A DNA stretch of 64,000 nucleotides from NCBI RefSeq assembly GCF_000801105.2, contig NC_079514.1:18082293-18146292 (forward strand). The letters run 5' to 3'. The translations under genes and the position numbers were made by a program. Shown here one piece after another: positions 45,540 through 57,270 of this stretch (its first letter is position 1; each line of letters starts with the position of its first letter). The notes below the pieces were generated by a model. That model saw only the letters and a list, made by a program, of their open reading frames with translations. It had not been told where the DNA came from and did not search any database. The DNA comes from Raphanus sativus (taxonomy: Eukaryota > Streptophyta > Magnoliopsida > Brassicales > Brassicaceae).

Positions 45540-47132
45540 ATTTGCAGAGTTAAATAATCAATTTTTTATTTATCAATCTAACATTAAAGTAACTATGTCC
45601 GAAAATATATTTTCTTTTTAAAAAAAATATTTAAGTATTGATTTTTTTAATTAGATTATTACCCGCACCTTGTGTAGATTAATGTATATATATATATATA
45701 TATATAAATTAATTTTAATTTTGTGTTATTTTTATTTAAATATAAGTTATTGAATTGATATAACTATTAAATTCAATATTTTTTTAAATATAAGTTATTG
45801 AATTAATTTCAATATTTGTATTGACCATGATGTACTAGATTCTGATTTTTCTTTCTTCTTTTATTTATAGATGTAGATTTTGGATATAAATTTTATTTTT
45901 ATTAATAACTAATTTATCATCGGGCAACTCGAATTTCAAATTAATCACTTATTATAGTTGTGGATTAAAGAAAATTCAAAGACATTGAAGACATTAGAAA
46001 CAATCACAATGCATAAAATATCAACAAAATAAAAATAGATAATAAACATCATACATTTTCAATATTTTAGATTATAGAAACTATGAGACAAAAAGGTAAT
46101 TATCTCTATTCCTTTTGATTATATTTACATTATATATGTTAACTTCAAATCGTATAATGGTATAACTAATATAAATCAATAAAAAGTACTGTACTTACAA
46201 TATCTAAAAACACTAATTTTACTGAAACAGTTTTAGTACATTCCCATAAATTTTAAAAATTTACAGCTTAAATTTAATTTTGTAATAATATTTTATTGTT
46301 AAATCTTTCTACTAAAAATTAGTGAATCTAGCTATTATATAAACCGTTGAATAATTCTAATAAAAATCAGAGAAATTGACTATAATATAAACCATTAAAA
46401 TCGCCATAGGAATTGGCTAGAATACATACCATGAAAATCATGAAGTAAACGTAAGATAATTATTATTATGATAGTATCTATATATTTGTTAATATTTATT
46501 TATTAATTAATTCTCCAAAAATCATGACAAATATAAAATTAAAATAGAGTTTTTAGATAATTATATTATTAAAATTAATTACTTATTCTAAAATTATGAA
46601 GATAATGACAAATATAAATACTAAGATGGAGTTTTGGATAATAATATTATTAAATTTTGTTATTTATTCTAAAATCATGGATGACAAATAATAAAAAATC
46701 AAATAATTAGATGGATGTGATTTATTGAGCCGTTTTAAAGGTTTGTAATTTAGACATATATAATGATGAGCTAATGATTCCCTATATATTAAAAGAGAAG
46801 TATTTGTAATTAATGCGTTCACACTATATTTTTTGAATATGTTAACGTGTCGCCTTCACAATCGTTTGATATTTAATGCATTCACACACTAAATTTTTTA
46901 ACTATACTCGAGACAATTTAACGTGTTTGCATTCTATTTTTTTCAATAAACTCTTTTGGTTCATACATTTTTAACATTTGTAATAGTGAATCAAAATTAT
47001 TTAAAATTCTCTTTGTACAACAACTGAATAATATCATTTAAAAAAAAAATTATTAAGATTCACATCAACTAAAATGCTGGAGTGAAAATGTGAGAAGAGA
47101 CATGTGACAGATACGGTGATGAGTAGGGTCCA
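45540..47132. other. AT-rich intergenic DNA with a possible Helitron end
   Basis: Very AT-rich with no gene. Near 46779, TCCCTATATATTAAAAGAGAAG resembles Helitron 5' starts, but no 3' hairpin/CTRR end was identified downstream. The block at about 46440-46690 has loosely repeated AATTATGAAGATAATGACAA-type segments. Confidence 0.4.
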
Positions 47133-47321
47133 ATGCTATACTCCAAGTATATAGATTGTTTCAAAATGTTACACTTGGCAAATGTGATATCAGATAGCGT
47201 CTACACAACTTATGGATGTCTCTTTCAAAGCTCTTCTCGGGTCTATAAAGATAACACTTTAATGTCGGGTTCTTTAGAGGAACTTGACAAGATTGAGAAG
47301 AAGAGACATGTTAGTGAGAAC

Positions 47322-47352
<31 letters not shown>

Positions 47353-47465
47353 GGAATATAACTCTAAACCATGTTTTATGGTCGTGTCCATGGATGGCTG
47401 ATGGTCTGAGTGAGAGTAACTACAAGGGATTTTTTTGGGAGTTGATTGCACCGAGAATTTTCTAA
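47133..47465 (+). CDS. Hypothetical small ORF with an Asp run
   Basis: 110 codons, not recognised. A (GAT)n microsatellite at 47323-47353 codes for a run of ten Asp residues. On either side are unremarkable residues ([34 protein letters not shown]). The stretch is richer in GC than its surroundings, and TCTAAAACAATCG follows the stop. It could be a fragment of a gene with upstream exons lost, or chance. No signal peptide or known domain. Low confidence that it is a real protein. Confidence 0.25.
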
Positions 47466-48128
47466 AACAATCGAAGTTAAAGGTAAGTGGTTAACTTCTA
47501 ATTTCTAATGATGTTTTTGTATGTGATTATTTAAATTTAATCTGTTTTGTTTACCGTTTTAAATGATCATAAGATCACATGAAAGACCTGATGCAAGATC
47601 AGATCGAGAAGAAATGGGAAACATGCAATGCGGCTGCTCACATCAACATTAATCAAAATTTACATTATTAAACTCAATAAAAACCAATTTTTATGAGTAT
47701 AAATATACAACTTTTTATATTATGTCTAAGTTCAAACAACAAAAATAATATTAGATTATCTTATATAAAATACAAAATCTTAAAATGTCACCAACATTGG
47801 TTGTACAAACAATACAAATAATATTGGATGTCCTTTTTCTTAAACTATTATTTAGTTGTTATTTGATTTTGCAAGCATTTAGAAATTTAAAAATGAAACC
47901 ATTGGTTCGACATAAGAGCTGTCGAAAATTCATATAACATGAAGCCAAACAAATATAATAGTTTTAGGTTTATCACCGAAAAATAAAAAAACCTTGATCA
48001 CTTCAACCTAACAAAACAAAATAAATATGGATTTAGAATGGTATTTATATTTTAGGAGGCTAAAAAAATAACGTAATACCGAACGAATATTCAGATTAAA
48101 CAGATATAGTGTCTTTTATCTTAAAAAG
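47466..48128. other. AT-rich intergenic DNA
   Basis: No gene, RNA or defined element recognised. Confidence 0.5.
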
Positions 48129-48748
48129 TAGAGCTGGGCAAAATATCCGGAACTGAAGAACCAACCCAAAACCGAACCGAAAATCAGGGTCCCAAACTCG
48201 ATCAGACACGGGGTAAATAACCGAATGGTTCTTAAACTGATGTATCCGAAGAACCAGTACTCAACCCAATCCGAACCGAAAACCGAATGAGTATCCGAAG
48301 CTTTCCGAAATGTAAATATATATTTAAAAATATTATTTATAATTATATGTATAATTATTTTAAAAATTAAAATTAAAATTAAAATTCTAAATTAAATATA
48401 TTAATTATTTTTGTGTATTTTCAGATAAAATATGATAGTTGTATAGAATACTCAAAAACGTGTCTAATGAGTAGTTTTAGTTATTTTTGGTACATTTGGA
48501 TAGTTTTGATACAAAATATCCGAACCTTATCCGGTAATATGGTTACTTTGAATATGAATCATTTTCAGATATATTAGTTATTCGGTTATTTTAAGGTTCT
48601 TTTACATCAAAACCGAACCTACTCGAACCCGGGAGGACTCGACTCGAACCCGACTCGGAATTTTGTAATACCCGAACGAGACTTAATTTTCAAATCCGAG
48701 AAATCCGATATCCGAAAGAACCGACGGATACTTAAATATTCATACCTG
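48129..48748. mobile_element. hAT-like MITE
   Basis: A 620-bp segment starts TAGAGCTGGGCA and ends ATACCTG. Both ends carry oppositely oriented ATCCGAA/TTCGGAT-type motifs, with CCGAACCGAAAACCGAA-rich subterminal repeats. Flanking 8-mers TTAAAAAG and TTAAAAGA agree in all but the last two bases, fitting an 8-bp hAT duplication that has drifted. YAGRG-type tips are the usual hAT ends. There is no ORF. Confidence 0.6.
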
Positions 48749-48959
48749 TTAAAAGAAACAAAATCAATAATTACCTAGTTAAGAATTAAAATAAGATTTT
48801 GTGGAAGTAAAACATTTATTGGTACAAACAAAAGTTCATAAGCCAGGTTAAGATCAAACAAGGAAAGTAAGCCGAAGACCAGTAGAACCACATTCATTGC
48901 CGCTCTGTTGGTTATAAACTGTGACCAATCAAAAACAAAATCAATTTTAATTTTGAGAA

Positions 48960-49330
48960 ATAAGAAAAAGGAAAATATAAAACTAAAAAGGAAATTAAAC
49001 ATGATAAACAAGAACAAAAAAAAGAAATACTACGTATGACAGACTCAGCTTCTTATAAATTAGATTGCAAATCTGAGTTAATTTAACTAAAAACAATTGA
49101 AACTTTGAGGACTAACAAAAAAAAGGAAACAAAAGCAACTGAAAAGGAAAGTAAACATGATAAACAACAACCAAAAAAAAATACTACATATCACACAGAC
49201 TCAGCTTCTTAAAATTAGATTTGCAAATCTGAGTTTAAAATCAATTGAAACTTCGAGGACTAACAAAAAGGGAAACAAGAAACTAAAAAGGAAACTAAAC
49301 ATGATAAACAACAACATGATAAGGACGTAG
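48960..49330. repeat. Tandem ~150-bp repeat upstream of the kinase gene
   Basis: AAACATGATAAACAA recurs at about 48997, 49153 and 49297, and GACTCAGCTTCTTA at about 49040 and 49198, giving roughly 2.5 diverged units of 145-158 bp. They end 40-50 bp before the kinase TATA box, so copy number could affect its promoter. Confidence 0.75.
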
Positions 49331-49376
49331 TAAACAACGTACTCAAGTAGTTTTTATAAGCCGCCAAAAAAGTAGC

Positions 49377-49384
49377 TATAAATA
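49377..49384 (+). promoter_or_regulatory. TATA box of the intronless kinase gene
   Basis: TATAAATA in the context AGCTATAAATAAG, 109 bp upstream of the start codon at 49493, at the usual distance for a plant leader of ~75 nt. Confidence 0.6.
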
Positions 49385-49492
49385 AGAACGCTGGAGACTC
49401 CTCTCTGAAGCATCATTGATTCGATTACTTGTTTCTCAAACCAAAAACAATACACAAATTATTAGAGCTGTCAGAAACCCTAACTACAGAGT

Positions 49493-50347
49493 ATGACAAA
49501 GATGATGATGATGATGATGATTAAAGACGGCGACGACGACGACAACAACAACAGCAAAGCCTCGAATGTTGTTGACCAATCTTCTTTAGCACTAGAGTTT
49601 GTGTGTTCTCTTGGCAGAGGTGGTTTTGGTTCGGTCGCTCTCATAAGAGACTCCAAAAACAGGTTACACGCTGAGAAATCATGTCCGATAGCTTACATGG
49701 AGAGTCTCAAGAAAGAACATAGGATCATGCTTCGTTTTCGTAACCATCCACGCATCGTCCAAACCACAAACCCTCATCTCCACATAGGGATCAACCTCGA
49801 CCATTGCTACATGTACATGGAGTTTGCCTCCAAAGGTACTCTCCACGACTTCATCTCCAACTTCGGTGGCCGACCAATCCCTGAGGTTATGATCCGACGC
49901 GCTGCTCTCATGATCCTTCAAGGACTCCACGCTCTTCACACTCGCGGCTACGTTCACTGCGACCTCAAGCCGGCTAACGTTCTCCTCTTCCCTTCCAAGA
50001 TTGTCGGAGAGCCGTGGGATCTCAAGCTTGCTGACTTCGGTCTATCTAAGGAGCCTTCTTGTACGAATCCAAGGCCCCTGACTGGTGGTACAAAGGAGTA
50101 CATGCCCCCTGAGTCTTTGGGACTCAACCGAGCGAAGATGGTTGGACCGGCTGTTGACATATGGGCTCTAGGGTGTGTTGTGCTTCAGATGTTTGGAGGA
50201 TGTCCAGTGAAGATGGGAGAATGTTACAGGTGGAGCGTTCCGAGAATTGCATCTCCGTTGGCCAACCACTTCTTGAAGCGGTGCATGGAGTTGCAGCCCT
50301 CACGAAGACCCACCGCAGCTGATCTGTTGAAACATCCCTTTCTTTGA
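49493..50347 (+). CDS. MAPKKK-like Ser/Thr protein kinase, intronless
   Basis: 284 residues. After a low-complexity start (MTKMMMMMM, Asp and Asn runs from ATG and GAC repeats) the kinase domain fills residues ~35-284. It has the Gly loop GRGGFGSV (41-48), a Lys in HAEKS (62) where VAIK is usual, the helix-C Glu in KKEHRIM (75), catalytic loop VHCDLKPAN with Asp157 (non-RD), DFG (181-183), PPES for APE, and a closing Arg in PSRRPTAADLLKHPFL. The catalytic Lys, Asp and Asp are all present, so it is probably active. It resembles the plant MEKK-like group (MAPKKK15-21), particularly the short, divergent, intronless members that duplicate in tandem. No syntenic equivalent is remembered here, so it is likely an insertion between the two MOSC copies. 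Substrate unknown. Confidence 0.88.
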   Translation: MTKMMMMMMIKDGDDDDNNNSKASNVVDQSSLALEFVCSLGRGGFGSVALIRDSKNRLHAEKSCPIAYMESLKKEHRIMLRFRNHPRIVQTTNPHLHIGINLDHCYMYMEFASKGTLHDFISNFGGRPIPEVMIRRAALMILQGLHALHTRGYVHCDLKPANVLLFPSKIVGEPWDLKLADFGLSKEPSCTNPRPLTGGTKEYMPPESLGLNRAKMVGPAVDIWALGCVVLQMFGGCPVKMGECYRWSVPRIASPLANHFLKRCMELQPSRRPTAADLLKHPFL

Positions 50348-50349
50348 AT

Positions 50350-50862
50350 CAACCGAGTGAAGAGATTATTATGGTAGAAGACAAGGAGACCGATGATGAT
50401 GGTTCCTACTTCCTAGACCTAGCTAGAGATTTGATCTGCGGAGTTCTCAACCGTTAGGTCTCGTTTGTTAAAGAGAGTCGTATATATTTAACAGTTGAGT
50501 TTGTGATTTGATTTGATTGTTGTTTGTTGCACAGTTAAGAACAGTTTCATTCATGTTTTGGTACTCGACTTAATAGTCTTTAATATCAGAGAATATTTTT
50601 GAAGTAAAAGACACTTAGCCTGAGTGATTGCCATTGGAATGTTTTAAAAGAGACAATAAGTTTATAAGTAAGAATCTATTAAATAGTAGCAATATTGCAC
50701 AGTTTAAAATAGTCAAAACAGAAAAACATGATCACACATTCAACAAGATGTATCTCTCAGAACAAGTGAAGTTTGTTTGATTTAGATGATAACTTTAGTT
50801 TAGAGATAACAAGAAGATAACACACAGAAGAAGAAAAGGAAGAAAAGCAAATATGTTGGGAG
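50350..50862. other. Spacer between convergent kinase and MOSC genes
   Basis: Holds the 3' UTRs of the kinase (+) and MOSC gene (-). No gene seen. Confidence 0.5.
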
Positions 50863-52528
50863 TTAAACAGCGGCTTCAGCTCTAGAAGGCATCTTCCTTA
50901 CAACAGAGATGGTATCACCAACTTTGATTGTCTTATTGCCTTTGCCTTCACTGTTGCTTATGTTCCAGTTCCAAACCATCTCCTTACCAAAGAAAACCTG
51001 TCATAATCAAGCATCAGAATGAATCCAAGTACAGATCTCTTCCCACAAAAAGAAAACAGACAAGAGCTTGATAATCCTTTTAGAGGTCTCTTCAATATCT
51101 AACCTTTCCACGTGGCTTCTTGTCTGGCACTAAGACTTTGTCTGATCTGAATTTCATCAGAGTTTCAGTTGGTTCTGCTACATCTGGAACTCCGGTTTCT
51201 TGATTCACAAGTGGTACCTGAAAGAACAACAATAACTGTTTTTAAAAGCCTCAGAGTTGAGAATCTGAGTGTTGGGGATATTCACCTTGCAGCGGCTACA
51301 AAGCCTAACTCCTTGGAAGACTAATTCGTTAATCTTGATTTCATCCCAAAGATCTTCACCAAAAGGATCACAGTTATCGACAAGAAAACTACAAGAGAAA
51401 CAAAGAAAATCAAGATCATAAAACGAAACAACCATAAATCAAAGAGATTAAGAACTCAGGATGAAAGTTGGCTTTTTACTTGGGTCGAAAACGGTTAATA
51501 GGCACCGGTTCTGGTAGTAGTGTATTCAGCTGGTCTAAAGAAGCCTAGGAACATCAAGCAAGACAAGACAAAAGAAGATCAAATGCTCTCATTCTCACTA
51601 ATCTGATACTGTAACTATCATTAATGCCTCACCTGAGATGCAAACAAGAAGGGAAACATATCTGTAAACGTTGTAGAGTAGCCTGCTGCAAACTCAGGAG
51701 GTGAAGGCCTGGTTTCAGTTTCTGTATCATAATTTTCAAAACAGTTACCAACTTTGTGCGTTCAATGCTGTTGCAAATGAAAAGATTTCAGACCAATAAG
51801 AAGCTAAATAACCTTTGTTAAACCGAACCAAACGGCTTTGTTTGCCAAGATAATCTGAAAACCATTTTGCAGCTTCTTCTCCTTCATCAAACGCAGAGCC
51901 AGACCACTCCCACATAGACACACCTTCGGCGATCGAGCTCGGCTTAGTCAATGGAATCTTTAACGGACTCATACCTGGAGCTTTTACCACTGCCAAAATG
52001 AAATAATCAAGACAGTCAAGTCAAGTCTCGTTTGAGACGAGTTTTATGTAATTTTGAACAGAGTAATTAACTAAATTACCCAAAAATGAGTCTTTTGTTG
52101 GCTCCCAATCTTCCAAGAAGGCTTCCTTAGGCAGCTCAGATTCGACAAGAGCAAGCTTTGGCTCAACTCTTTGAGTGTATGCTCTTCCTTTGTAGTTCAC
52201 CACTAACCAATACCGGTCCCATTGAAATCCTACATATCAGTTTTAACAGATTAGGCCAACCTCACAATCCCCCATCAACACTCATGAGAATCTTATCAAA
52301 CTGTTTACTTTCTCTGAAGTTTCTATTCTGTTTTTTCTATTCAAACAAAACCCTTTTCTTAAAATATTACACACCAAATTCAAGAAACCAAAAGTCATCT
52401 TACAAAAAGAGAAGAAGTTTGTGATTTAAATTACCAGTCTGAGTTACGGTTGCCTGAGGGACGGAGATTCCACGGCAAGATTTGATCGGATAAATGAACA
52501 AAGACTGTATCTTCAGAGCTTCCTCCAT
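50863..52528 (-). CDS. MOSC-domain protein, mARC / molybdenum-cofactor-sulfurase C-terminal type
   Basis: Model: complement of 50863-50997, 51104-51217, 51286-51388, 51480-51544, 51633-51721, 51813-51989, 52080-52229, 52435-52528; 927 nt, 308 residues. An N-terminal beta-barrel MOSC_N domain (LFIYPIKSCRGISVPQA, QWDRYWLVVN) precedes the MOSC domain with RFRPNFLVDNCDPFGED and LVFQGVRLCSRCKVP. The Cys in the RLCSRCK region is in the position that binds molybdenum in amidoxime-reducing components (mARC). Proteins of this type carry Moco and reduce N-hydroxylated compounds; plant members are mitochondrial by homology, though no strong presequence is obvious. Syntenic with At5g44720 from memory. 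Intact, and the source of comparison for the pseudogene at 42.8-45.5 kb. Confidence 0.94.
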
Positions 52529-53042
52529 CTCTATCTCTCTGCGCCGACTCTCTCTGACACAGTCCTACAAGACTTTAACAATCCCTTTTTTTCTTTAGGT
52601 GGGAGTGGTAATAGAATGAATAAACACACGTGCACTATATTAGCAGACAGGTCACACCTACCTCCATCTCGATATTTCGTTTCTTTCTTTCAACTTTGTA
52701 AGACTACCGTTCAACGGAGTGTTAACAACTTTTTACCAAAAAAACAAGATAACATTGGTGGATGACATGTTCTTTGTCGTCAACAATTCATACGCATAGC
52801 TCTGGAATTGATTCCACAATTTGAGTATATCAGCTTACGCATCGTAGCGAGTAAAGAATTAACAAAAGCAGAGAAAAAAAGAAAAAAAAAAAGAGAAACA
52901 AAAGGAAAGGCAAATAGCTTTCAACTTTGTCACAGCATAGTGAAGAAAAGTTATGGTTGACATTATTAACCAAAATAGTGTGATACTAAAAGTGCAGAGG
53001 ATTTTTTGGTTTATGTTTTGGAAGCTACGATCACTACTTTTT
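52529..53042. promoter_or_regulatory. MOSC upstream / S33 downstream region
   Basis: Contains the MOSC promoter and leader (minus strand, right of 52528). An A-rich tract lies at 52870-52910. No gene seen. Confidence 0.5.
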
Positions 53043-53922
53043 CTACTTGTTACGCTTCGCAGCACGTCTTCCATGACCCTTCTTTGGTGGTCCTTTATCA
53101 CGACGCTTCAACATCTCAAGCTTCGATAAGCGCCTATACAATAAACACACAAACTCAAGTTAAAAGGCTACTTAAAAACTATCTTCCACAAAATAAGAGA
53201 AAATCATTCCTACTGTCCTAAAGCTACTTTGCTGCATTAACGCAAGAACACAGACATAACAGAACCATTCAAGTCATAAGACACGTAGTTACTATATCAT
53301 TCTTTCTCATGCCAGAAATTATTCTCCGTTTTGTTGACTTTCTGAATCAAGTACAGAAGAACAAACTGAAGCAAAAAAAAACACCAAATATGAACACTAT
53401 GATAAATTATCCTGAAGCTCCTAAATCAATCCAAAATGCTCAATTGCCTAAATTTCCTTTTACTCTGTTAAAACACTCAACCACTTGGATGATTACAATT
53501 CTCGTACACTAGACTAACGTCAAGCCTATCCAACTCAACTCAACACAAACTGCATATACATTATTGGCAATTGAAGCATATCTTTATGGAAATATATTAA
53601 CTAGGCATTGCTTCAGTCTACTCTTAAGGCATGCTTGACGACATTGCTTTGCACTAAATAGGGAAAAGTAAATAAATTAAGACGGGAAGTTATTTAGGGA
53701 ATACTCTTTTTCTTCTCTAGCCAAGACATTGGGATCCTCGTTCTTAATGTCGTATGGATACCACTCGGCAACCTTATCACCAAAAAGCTTCTTCCTTAAG
53801 ATCTTATGAGGAGACCTCTGCCCTGATGGGTTAAGCATATGTCCGAAAATCCTTGCTCTAGCTTCGGTCACACCAACAGTGACTGCTGAAGTTACAAGGC
53901 TTTTCAGGCTACCACTAGCCAT
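53043..53922 (-). CDS. Mitochondrial small-subunit ribosomal protein S33/S27-like
   Basis: Model: complement of 53043-53133 and 53705-53922; 309 nt, 102 residues. The first exon ends after EEKE at the donor GTATTC. The second exon gives RLSKLEMLKRRDKGPPKKGH then GRRAAKRNK, stop, in phase, so stopping at the in-frame stop left of 53705 would be wrong. The family (MRP-S33, yeast S27) is a small basic mitoribosomal protein. Markers seen are ARIFGHMLNPSGQRSPHKIL and VAEWYPYDI. Syntenic with At5g44710 from memory. A 5' UTR exon near 54420-54520 with a GTACGT donor probably joins to the AG just upstream of the start codon. Confidence 0.93.
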
Positions 53923-54602
53923 CTTTCCTTCAAACCCACCTGATCAAGTTGTCAGAAAACACACAATGAAACATGATCCATCAATTTGCAAAATCAAGAC
54001 CAAAAAAAAAAGCATTTCAATTACAAGACTAAGAGATAATTTGTTTTAAAAGATAAAATGATAAATGTGAGATATACACTTGAAGGGTGGAATACAATAG
54101 GCAACTACGGCTTTTATGTAACTATGCGAAAGTCTGTAAAGAGAGGAACTTTCTATCTTGATACTGAATAACAGCATTAGATCCAGACGAATCTTAAAGT
54201 AGAAGACTTGGTGAATTATACATGAAAATGAGAGTTTTTGAGGGTGAATCCAAGAAATACTCTTAATGAGACATTTCGTCGAACACTATCCCTGCTCTGA
54301 CTTGAAAAATAAAATAAAATAAAATAAAATGGGGAAACCAAAAGAGGAATCATTTTCACAATCGGCAGTGAGAGTAGCCGCAGAATCTGGGCAGAGGAGA
54401 GATGAAAATGAGAGAGAAACGTACCGATCAGATAAAACAATAGCGACGGCGATGAGAGAAATCGGAGACGGGCGAGACTGTAAAACGAGGGGCTTACAAA
54501 TAAATAAATAAAGTCTTCGATAGTAGTGGACTAGTGGGAGTGGTCTTCGAAAGATTTTCAATAAATAAAAAAATTAGGAAAAGAATCAAAAACAATGAAT
54601 TT
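53923..54602 (-). promoter_or_regulatory. 5' UTR intron and promoter of the S33-like gene
   Basis: On the minus strand a CT-rich leader at about 54420-54520 ends at GTACGT, and CAG lies at about 53942, 20 bases before the start codon. A ~480-nt leader intron is inferred. No other gene seen. Confidence 0.5.
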
Positions 54603-54675
54603 GCTTTCATTGAGAGTTGAACTCAAGACCTCCCGCTTACTAAACGGGTGCTCTAACCAACTGAGCTATGAAAGC
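54603..54675 (-). tRNA. tRNA-Thr (AGU anticodon)
   Basis: Read on the minus strand from 54675. The acceptor GCTTTCA pairs with TGAAAGC. The D arm is AGCTCAGTTGGTTAGAGC and the anticodon stem CCCGT/GCGGG with loop TTAGTAA (anticodon AGT). The T arm contains GTTCAA. At 73 nt and without an intron, all arms fold. It is followed by a T-rich stretch for Pol III termination on the minus strand (AAAAACAATG on the plus strand at 54588). Confidence 0.96.
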
Positions 54676-55396
54676 TTTGTTGCTAAATACTTATATTGAA
54701 CAATATTTTTCTACGATTTTATTTTTTATATTGTTTTTATCTTTTTAACTTTTACATAAAGACTGAAACCATTTACATATTTTGGGTGGAAAAATTCGAG
54801 TATCACCTAACCTTGGTGGTCTCATATTTGAAGACATGTCAGTTCAAAAACCAAAACAATGTTATCTTATAAATAAATAATTTTTTTTCTCATAAAAAAA
54901 TGTGTCACGTTCCTTTTCAGAAAAAAACTGTGTCACGTAAAGATTTACTTTAATGAGAAGTTATCTTAGAATTAGAGGTGAACGTGATCAATCCATAAGT
55001 ATCACTTAAAAAGTAGCAAAAAAGCTACGAGATGAACTGATTACCTATATTGTCTTGTTTATGGGTAAGTTTTATCAATATGGACCAAAAAGAAGATGAT
55101 ATTGTTAGACAAAGTGTATGTAAACAAACAAAAACAGATTGGATTGATTCAGCGACCTAACGACTTGCTAAATGACAATTAACCATGCAAATTGAGAATA
55201 ATCATACTTCAGGATAACTCCCCTAACAAGAACATCACACTAAGTAAAAGGATAATTGTTTCCCATGAGATAAGGTTTTCACACTTTATCATTGCCTAAA
55301 AACAAACAAAAAGTGAATATGACATTTCACCCTCTTTTTTTATGAAAAAACATTTCACCCTTTCTAAACCATATATTGATAAACTTATATATTTTA
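54676..55396. other. AT-rich intergenic DNA
   Basis: No gene seen. About 55250-55396 is weakly homologous to 57470-57960 (shared CATGAGATNAGG and GACATTTCAC.CTTTC blocks), an older duplication around the tandem repeat. Confidence 0.5.
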
Positions 55397-57270
55397 GGAG
55401 AATATTACATTGACAGACACAATTTGAGTTGTCAATAACTAAAAAAGACACATTATTACTTAGCACACTTTCCATCTTCTTTTTTACCTTTATAACCCTA
55501 AACATGGTGAGATGGAGACGTCTTGTGATATTGTAGATGAACATTTGGTGGATGGAAGATAAATGAATGGGAGTTGCTTGAATTGGAGAACGGTGGACGA
55601 GAGTTTTGTGGATGGTGACCAACAGGGAAAACATCACATAGTCCAATGTGTTCGATGTGTAGAAGAAAGATGGACATGAGTTTCATGGACAACAGATCGG
55701 TGGATAGATATGTTGAACAACGGCTATTAAAGATGGATGGACATGAATTTCGTGGATAATAGATTGGTGGATAGATATATGGACAATAACTGTGACAATA
55801 GGATATGTGGATAGACATGAGATACGTTGACAACATATGTGTGGAAGATTGATTAACACGAGATCCGTGGACAACATATCAGTGGATAGCATGAGAGACA
55901 TTTTGCCGTGACAATAAGAAATCAGCATCACGTCTTCATTGTTCACTCTATCATTGTCCACGTTTCTCTTGTCCACACACACATTCGTAAATAGTTTTAA
56001 GTTTGTTGAAAACGAAAAGAAACTATCACTTATCTTTTAAAAACTCAAAACTTGATGAGTCACTATCAAACAATTGAAGTTTTGTACTGCTATTTTTTTA
56101 GCCATTGGATATGATTTATTAGCATCTCATCTAAAGGTTTAAAATTGACTCATTAATCGATAAATCTATTTCTTCAAACAAATTAATAATTCTTAACCAA
56201 ACACCTTTCCATTCTTGTTTCTCTACCAAAGACAAAAGCAAGGTTATTATTGTCCACAACAGTGACATCCGTACACAAAAAGTGTGCCAAATTCAGAATG
56301 TGTCTTTGTAGGTAAACAAAAAAGAGAATGTGTCTCTATATGTAACTCTCTCTTTTAGGAGAATATTACATTGACAGACACAATTTGAGTTGTCAATAAC
56401 TAAAAAAGAACGGTGGACATGGTGAGATGGAGACGTCTTGTGATATTGTAGATGAACATTTGGTGGATGGAAGATAAATGAATGGGAGTTGCTTGAATTG
56501 GAGAACGGTGGACGAGAGTTTTGTGGATGGTGACCAACAGGGAAAACATCACATAGTCCAATGTGTTCGATGTGTAGAAGAAAGATGGACATGAGTTTCA
56601 TGGACAACAGATCGGTGGATAGATATGTTGAACAACAGCTATTAAAGATGGATGGACATGAATTTCGTGGATAATAGATTGGTGGATAGATATATGGACA
56701 ACAGCTGTGACAATATGATATGTGGATAGACATGAGATACGTTGACAACATATGTGTGGAAGATTGATTAACACGAGATCCGTGGACAACATATCAGTGG
56801 ATAGCATGAGAGACATTTTGCCGTGACAATAAGAAATCAGCATCACGTCTTCATTGTTCACTCTATCATTGTCCACGTTTCTCTTGTCCACACACACATT
56901 CGTAAATAGTTTTAAGTTTGTTGAAAACGAAAAGAAACTATCACTTATCTTTTAAAAACTCAAAACTTGATGAGTCACTATCAAACAATTGAAGTTTTGT
57001 ACTGCTATTTTTTAGCCATTGGATATGATTTATTAGCATCTCATCTAAAGGTTTAAAATTGACTCATTAATCGATAAATCTATTTCTTCAAACAAATTAA
57101 TAATTCTTAACCAAACACCTTTCCATTCTTGTTTCTCTACCAAAGACAAAAGCAAGGTTATTATTGTCCACAACAGTGACATCCGTACACAAAAAGTGTG
57201 CCAAATTTAGAATGTGTCTTTGTAGGTAAACAAAAAAGAGAATGTGTCTCTATATGTAACTCTCTCATAT
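55397..57270. repeat. Recent ~915-bp tandem duplication
   Basis: Two copies (55397-56356 and 56357-57270) are almost identical. The left copy has ~50 extra bases at 55446-55503 and the right copy a short replacement there. From GAGATGGAGACG (55510, 56425) to GTGTCTCTATATGTAAC they differ at only a handful of sites. Both include a degenerate inner repeat rich in GTGGA/GTGGACA. No convincing protein is coded; the open frames seen on the minus strand reflect the repeat. Confidence 0.93.
55670..55895. repeat. Inner GTGGACA-type short repeat, present in both copies
   Basis: Units resembling CATGAGATCCGTGGACAAC then ATCNGTGGATAG begin near 55674, 55742, 55816 and 55857, and again ~915 bp to the right. 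Spacing is irregular (42-74 bp). Confidence 0.65.

Noticed and set aside
53677..53922. 81-residue single-exon version of the S33-like protein
   Set aside because: A GT donor inside it and an in-phase second exon at 53043-53133 restore the conserved basic C-terminus. The single-exon end reads into intron.
55296..56897. Minus-strand ORFs of 99-152 codons rich in His, Ser, Pro and Ile
   Set aside because: They come from the tandem duplication and its GTGGA-type inner repeat. No start context, domain or transcript signal.
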